Source: Nemertoderma westbladi (taxonomy: Eukaryota > Xenacoelomorpha > Nemertodermatida > Nemertodermatidae). From it: DNA of 33,405 nucleotides. This document shows, piece by piece, positions 27,858 to 33,405 of the stretch; position 1 is the first letter of the stretch; each line of letters starts with the position of its first letter. The notes below the pieces were generated by a model that did not search any database, was not told where the DNA came from, and was given only the letters and a program-made list of their open reading frames with translations. Location: positions 1-33,405 of the forward strand of contig JAUCBJ010006072.1 of assembly GCA_032718475.1 (NCBI GenBank), in the 5' to 3' direction. The position numbers and the translations under genes were made by a program.

Positions 27858-29511
27858 ATTAGGGCACTATCGGTTCTGTAAAGGGAACATTAATAATTTA
27901 CGGTATTTACGATAATAAAACAATAATAAAGTTTAGATGGGCCATTTTTCAAAATACGAAAATGGCCAGGAATCATCTTTTATATAATTACACTATTATA
28001 GGTAGTTACATAATGACAATAAATTGTTAAATTTCTCCATGTATGTAGGGATTAAAAAAGTATTATTTGTCCTCCTTAATAGTTGTTTTCATCGTCCGTT
28101 AGGCCAGCGATTTCGCACAAGCCACACCATAACTAATTAACGGCTCTTATTTTCCAAAACGGTGTATCTGTCATTATTAATTTTGCTTTTGAAAAAAAAA
28201 TCCCGGTTTGTTTATGGTTATTCATATAAAAATATTTACGGGATAAATTCGGAAGTTTTCATATTAATATTCAATACAGTATAACGCTGTGCAGAATCCT
28301 ATTATGGCAATATAAACAGTGAAAATAAATGAAAATATGACAAATACATAATAGTACACAACAGTTTGTATTGGTTAAATACATCTGTGCCCCAAATGTG
28401 TTGTGTAAAATGCCTTGGCCTATGATCAAATGTGTTACATTGGAATAAGTTGCCAATCCCAGGTATATGTTAGGAATTGTTAGCCCTACAGTAGATACTG
28501 TAAGTCAGATCTGTTTTAACTACAGCTGTCCAAACTTGCGAATTTTTACCGAGGCGAATTTTGAAACAGGCCACAAACAGTAGGCCTACACGCAACAACA
28601 ATACACTTATTGCATTTACTACTGTAGAATGTGTGTAAAGGCATAAAAGTCTAGACCGCCTGCCATACGAGTATGCCCCTGTCTGACACTTCTGTCTTGC
28701 CCCGAAATACTGTATAACAATTCTGAAATGAAAGTCTGACCCTAGATTACTCTAGCATAAAATGTTTGTTTAATAATTATTTTACAAACGTTACAGCACT
28801 TCCGTTAGTAAATCTTATGGTAAAAATTAGTAAACATTTCGAATCATAGGCGAGAAAATAATTTTTTTTAGGCGTTTGTTTATAAACCGATATTATTTCT
28901 AGTTTATTGCAATTATTGTGCTACAGTAGTCGGCATTGACATTCGCTGTACTCCATGTATGCAACCAGTTCTTATTTGATCCCTAACCGTCGGCCAAGAG
29001 TCAACACCCCGACCACGCAGCATCACAACTCCCCCCAGAATTATACTCCCAAGTGGAAACTGGTACTGATTTAGCTACCATTTAAGGATTCAAGGCAGAG
29101 GTGCGCCCTAGATAGCTAGTCCCTTTAAAGCATTCGCAACGAAACGAAAATTACCCTGGTCACAATGCGAGAATTGATGCCTGGGGCTTTTTATATGGGC
29201 CTAAAGCTTTCGGACATCAAAATAAATTTTCTTATTCAATGGGCCTAAAGCTTTCTGGCATCAAAATACATTTTTTTTGTTTACAACGATCACATAGCGT
29301 TTGGTATCAATACGCAAAGTTTTGTGGTGGAGGTGGAGGGATGGCGTCGTAATTCTGGAAACAAATTAAGTTTTTGTTACCGGGATACAATGGGATCCAA
29401 CACTACAGTGATACTATACAGTTCAATTTCTTTTGTAGCACTATACACTGCAGTATATCGCTCTATCTTTTATTAAAGAATTAAGCAACTAAAAACTACC
29501 AAGTTAGGAGT

Positions 29512-29640
29512 AAAATTACGTATTACATGGAGAAAAAAAAGCAGAACATTTTTTGCAATAATTCTCTCGACTCTTTAACCTCGCAAATAAAATGCCTCGC
29601 GAATAGTGAAAAAAGTTATACCTTTTTCGCTACTAAATAA
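29512..29640 (+). repeat. Fold-back family, copy 1
   Basis: It starts with GTATTACATGGAG and contains ATTCTCTCGACTCTTTAACC and AAATAAAATGCCTCGCGAAT. The same blocks recur inverted at 29937-30095 and direct at 30775-30895. No coding potential. Confidence 0.7.
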
Positions 29641-29689
29641 TTAATTATGTATTGAATGGGAGATTCTTCTAGGCTCATTATGTAAGCCA

Positions 29690-29910
29690 AGGAATGTCTG
29701 TTCACCACCATGGGTGATCTTTCATATTAAACCCTTCCACTCTGTTTACCAAGTTGCTTTGGTTCCCTTTTATCGACCACTGAAGGATGAAAGCCAGGGT
29801 TGGGCTAGGCTGCAGCATTAAAAGCACTGCGGGAAATAGTGCTGCCCCATCTAGGGATCGAACCAGGGCTTCCTAATTAGAAGCCCAGTAATGTCACCAC
29901 TAGACCAAGT
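29690..29910 (-). mobile_element. Second tRNA-derived SINE
   Basis: The minus strand gives TTGGTCTAGTGGTGAC (A box) and CCTGGTTCGATCCCTAG (B box). The body contains TTTCATCCTTCAGTGG and CGATAAAAGGGAACC, close to the body motifs of the SINE at 27597-27857. The head differs, so this is a different family sharing a central domain. I found no clear target-site duplication. Confidence 0.75.
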
Positions 29911-29936
29911 TTCTGTAATTACAGTATGTTTTTATA

Positions 29937-30095
29937 CATAATTATGTATTACAGTATTACATGGGAAAGTCGAACATTATTTATTATTCTCGAGGCATTT
30001 TATTTACCGCGCACCACCACAGAGGTTAGTAAAGGGTTGAGAGAATATTGTAAAAAATGTCTACGTTTTTTTCCCATGTAATACATAATTTTATT
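29937..30095 (-). repeat. Fold-back family, copy 2 with inverted ends
   Basis: The ends are inverted repeats (ATTATGTATTAC and ATGGGAAA on the left, TTTCCCATGTAATACATAAT on the right). The interior is the inverted version of copy 1. The layout fits a short MITE of about 160 bp. Confidence 0.75.
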
Positions 30096-30412
30096 CTTAA
30101 ATTTGAACTTTTTTGCTGCTCAATTCCTTCATAACAGATAGAGAGATATAGGGTTACAAAATAAATTGAATTGCATTATTTTACTACAGTATATTGCTTC
30201 CATAGTTACTGCGATACAAATTACTGAACTCTTCAACTCCTGATGCTGCCTTACTCAACGTTAAATAATTTAGTGTTCTCGAATATTTATTACGTAACTA
30301 GAGAGCCGCTTAACAACATAAACCAATATTGGATATTGAGTTCCGTTTTGGAGTACGCCTTGTAAATACTAAAGTTTCAATAACTATTAAGTGTGCGCAT
30401 GGATTTTCCTCA

Positions 30413-30772
30413 AATTACGTACAAACCTTTTCTGCTTCGATGCTCTTTTAACACATGTAATAAAACTTAAAACATTCTACAAAAATATTATCTAAGAAAT
30501 AAAATTTATTATTCTTAAATTGTTACTTTTTCGCTCAAAATTAAACCAAAATCGGGAGAAAAAAGTTCCAAATAAAATGTAAAGAAAGTAAAATCAATGC
30601 AATCCTATTGGTTACTTTTTTTCTCAAAGGAATAAAAGTAACCCATATGATTGCATTGATTTTACTTTTTTTCACGGCGAAAAAAGTAAAACAAAATATT
30701 TTGGGTGGAATTTCTTAAATTTTATTAAATGTGTTCAAAGAGCATTGACCTAGAAAAGGTTTGCACGTAAAT
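30413..30772. repeat. 360-bp palindromic element
   Basis: The outer arms (ATTACGTACAAACCTTTTCT at 30413 on, mirrored before 30772) and inner arms (AAAATCAATGCAATC near 30590, GATTGCATTGATTTT near 30650) pair around a centre near 30628. The whole segment is an imperfect hairpin. It lies between copies 2 and 3 of the fold-back family. No coding potential. Confidence 0.8.
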
Positions 30773-30774
30773 TG

Positions 30775-30895
30775 TCTCGACCGCAATATTCTCTCGACCC
30801 TTGTTAATCTCTCTGACGCTCGGTAAATAAAATGCCTCGAGAATAGTGAAAAAAAGGTCTACTTTTTTCCCATGTAATAAATAATTATTCTAAAA
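30775..30895 (+). repeat. Fold-back family, copy 3
   Basis: In direct orientation relative to copy 1, with ATATTCTCTCGACCC, AAATAAAATGCCTCGAGAAT and an end of TTTTCCCATGTAATA. From 30900 to 31540 I see no gene; AT-rich sequence only. Confidence 0.75.
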
Positions 30896-31539
30896 AGTCG
30901 GCCTACTCCTTTTTCTCCCACTTTTGTTTTACATTATAATCAAATAGAGTTTTATCATTATGACCCCTATGTATTATTAACATCGATTGCTGCGTCACTC
31001 AATCGCACGACACTTCAATTTATAGTCAGTGTCAACGGGAAAAATTTATTTTACTTGTCATAAGTACTGTAGTTTCCTGTTCTGAATTAACATTTATTCT
31101 ACAGTATCTACTGTGTTTGTGTTGGCTACACAACAGAAACTGGAGTGGTGTTATGAATAATGCAATGCACTAACAATATGAACTACATATGAAATAGTAT
31201 GTCGTAGGTTGTACGTCGAGCGAGCTTAGGAAATAAACGCGCTTAATCATTATTATTGATTACACCTTTGTATTCCTAGCATCTGCTGGTAGAAGATAAG
31301 ATAGGAGGAAAACCTCCATGTTATCATGTTAAACCCGAATGGTACACAACGGGGTACTCCACTGATACAGCAGTATGTACGTATATGATATACCATGCAA
31401 GACATTACTATGCAATGGCATATTGCATCCTTCAGCATAAAGTAACTTATATAATCACATTGGCCTTCGGCCTATTAACTACACGAAATGGGGCATTCGC
31501 AAAATAAGCAAAATCTAAGCAGATATCCCCTAATCACTT

Positions 31540-32130
31540 TACAGCCTAGAGGCAGACTGGGTAACAACTGCAGACGATTTAAGACCTCACAAAAATGTTT
31601 TCATTTCAGCTCACTATCGGTAGACTGGAGAACCGCCGATGGATTAGTGTCCCAACAAAGACGCAAGGTAATCTATCGCTAGTGAGCGATGGAAGGAGAA
31701 ACCTGCAGTCGTCCTTTCAGCCTACGGTTGTCTAGCATGTAGGCCTAAACCTGCCAAGTTTCAGCTTAAAAGGAGTAAAATCAAGGAAATGGTGGATTTT
31801 GATTGTTTTCATATTTAGTCATTTCGCCCTCTAGCGACAGAAACGAGAACTGCAGATGAATCAACTTCTTCAAAAAGTAGCAGCATGTGGTCTGGTACAT
31901 ATACAGTGTTTCAAGATTCAATTTGAACAAATTAAGATCAAGGAAATGGGGACTAACTGCAGACTGGAGAACTGCAGACCGATTACTGACCCGATAAAGA
32001 CACAGAATGTGTTCTGTTCTGACAAGTTTCAGCTTGAACGGATCATAAATAACCGAATTGGTCAAAGATTTCACTTTCAGACATTTCGCCCTCTAACGGC
32101 AGACTAGAGAACTGTAGACGGATTGGCCTC
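31540..32130 (+). repeat. Degenerate tandem cluster of a dispersed repeat
   Basis: The block GCAGACTGGAGAACTGCAGA recurs in variant form near 31552, 31620, 31840, 31955 and 32098. Between the copies lie CAAGTTTCAGCTT, TTTCACTTTCA and CATTTCGCCCTCTA blocks. The spacing is uneven. A further copy lies inverted at 16985-17130. The short frames on both strands here are products of the repeat. From 32130 to 32960 I see nothing supportable. Confidence 0.75.
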
Positions 32131-32964
32131 CTATGAATGACACAGCTACTGTAGCTAATGATGTAGTACAAATCTGCAATGTGTGAAAGTCTCCAAAAAT
32201 TCTAAACTTTTGGTCTAATTGATTCCTTCAAATTTTCAAGTCGACGGTACACGAATCCGATTTTTGAATGATCAATTTCTATTCATAATAGGGAAAATTG
32301 TGGCGCCTTGAATTTAAGAACCATCTTAATGGCCGTTTACTTATACACTGAACGGTAAACGGTAACCAGGCTACCGTTTTATCTGTGCTCGGCTTCATAA
32401 TGAACAGTTAACTACAATGTCAGCTTACTGTTGTTGGTTCTATTTGCACAGTGCGATTCATCGCCCTGTGATTGGTTAAATGCTTAAATTGGATTCATTA
32501 TTGGTTTACCAGTATTTAAGGCTGAGTTTATATAACATAATTGTTGTAGATGATTTTTACTGTATAACTAACGGTATATTAATTAGTTCCCCGCCAAGTA
32601 CCACTCCTCAAAGTGGCTACTATTTCTTACCAGTCTGCAAGTTCATTTATAAATATTGCAATTAAGACTAAAATACATATTATTGTTCTAAGCATTATTA
32701 ACTCCTGTTTTATTGGTACTAACTGAAACTGCGTATAAAGACAACGTATCCACTAACTGCCGAACTGACTTCTCCCTTGCATAAGTTGACACTTCCCGCA
32801 ACACTTAATAGAGGAGTCCGGATTATACCCGGAAATGTGTATATCGACAGATTTAAATCCGAAAAAGTGGTAACAACGACGACGAAAACGACAAAAACTA
32901 TTTGCTAATTATTGACTCACCTCCCTCACAGTGTCAGTTCGCTAAGGCTCTGCCAACTTGTGGG

Positions 32965-32987
32965 GTTGTTGTTGTTGTTGTTGTTGT
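32965..32987 (+). repeat. (GTT)n microsatellite
   Basis: Seven uninterrupted GTT triplets and a partial eighth, followed by a G-rich segment. Confidence 0.95.
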
Positions 32988-33013
32988 GGGGTGGGTGACG
33001 GCGTATAAATATA

Positions 33014-33282
33014 TGTTATAGTACATTATGATAATGCTCTCCATAGCGAAAAATATCAACCGCCCCTATTGGGGCTTGAACCCGTTTTTTACAAAGGCCT
33101 AAAAATGATACCCCACTCCTTAGCGAATAAATCCTCTACCGCCCTGGTAGCGCAGTGGTCTTAGGACACACACTCGGCTAATGATAACCGGAAGTTTGAA
33201 ACCTAGGTACCGGATTCGAGCCCCAATAGGGGACGGTTGATATTTTTCGTTTATGGAGAGCTTATGACCTACTATAGATACG
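33014..33282. repeat. Inverted repeat enclosing a tRNA-like SINE head
   Basis: Arms of about 70 bases (33014-33084 and 33211-33282) are reverse complements, both containing GAAAAATATCAACC and CCTATTGGGGCT. On the plus strand the segment at 33141-33230 is tRNA-like: GCCCTGGTAGCGCAGTGG (A box), later CCGGATTCGAGCCCC (B box). The B box lies in the right arm and is mirrored in the left arm. It could be two SINE copies in opposite orientation or one fold-back element. Confidence 0.75.
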
Positions 33283-33405
33283 ACCCCCCAAGCTGCTGCA
33301 AAGCCCCTAAATAACAAGTAGTGGAAATATGATAATGAAAAATCACCAAGAAAACAAATTGATTCTATGACCATATAGTTTTTTTGGGATGCTGATCACG
33401 AATAT

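Noticed and set aside
31253-32107. Several 60-97 codon frames on both strands
   Set aside because: Most fall in the degenerate repeat cluster at 31540-32130 or in AT-rich sequence; none shows a protein signature.

Overview
The window looks like nuclear DNA of an animal, probably a marine invertebrate. It is AT-rich with long stretches lacking genes, and it contains many retrotransposon relics, tRNA-derived SINEs, fold-back elements and satellites. It also carries animal-type signalling genes. An invertebrate deuterostome (for example an echinoderm, hemichordate or lancelet) would fit the TIR-Roco and CARD genes and the frequent palindrome TAGGCCTA, but this placement is an inference and weak.

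Layout. 1-3747 (minus strand): the 5' coding part of a BEL/Pao-type LTR retrotransposon, with a low-complexity ORF1 and an overlapping ORF2 in the +1 frame. ORF2 carries a DUF1759-like region, three Cys/His clusters and an aspartic protease, and runs off the left edge. 3748-9050: no gene, but ordered repeats (a TACCGGTA array, a 288-bp tandem, a 38-bp tandem, a 164-bp-spaced repeat with a G/C hairpin) and a short non-LTR reverse-transcriptase relic. 9073-15072 (minus): an intact 1999-residue single-exon ORF, the most interesting object here. It reads decapeptide repeats, a possible TIR-like region, a PLAT domain, a Rab-type GTPase, Roc-COR, TIR and a C-terminal CAAX box. 15073-18030: non-coding, with a long inverted repeat. 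18031-18960 (minus): a 309-residue protein with a C-terminal CARD-like domain. 19201-19509: a complete MITE with 25-bp perfect terminal inverted repeats. 20519-22905: a broken retrotransposon endonuclease next to a roughly 1.5-kb 28-bp minisatellite. 23119-27169: a 1.2-1.4 kb segmental duplication with one intact gene for a small secreted, probably GPI-anchored, Cys-rich protein and one pseudogene copy. Copies of a 370-bp repeat and an integrase fragment lie between. 27170-33405: no supported gene; SINEs, palindromic elements and a degenerate repeat cluster.

How the genes may relate. The TIR-Roco protein and the CARD protein are on the same strand about 3 kb apart. Both carry domains used in innate-immune or cell-death signalling, so this may be a small immune-signalling neighbourhood. 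That is inference from domains and position only. Positions and open frames were read by eye; no similarity search was run.
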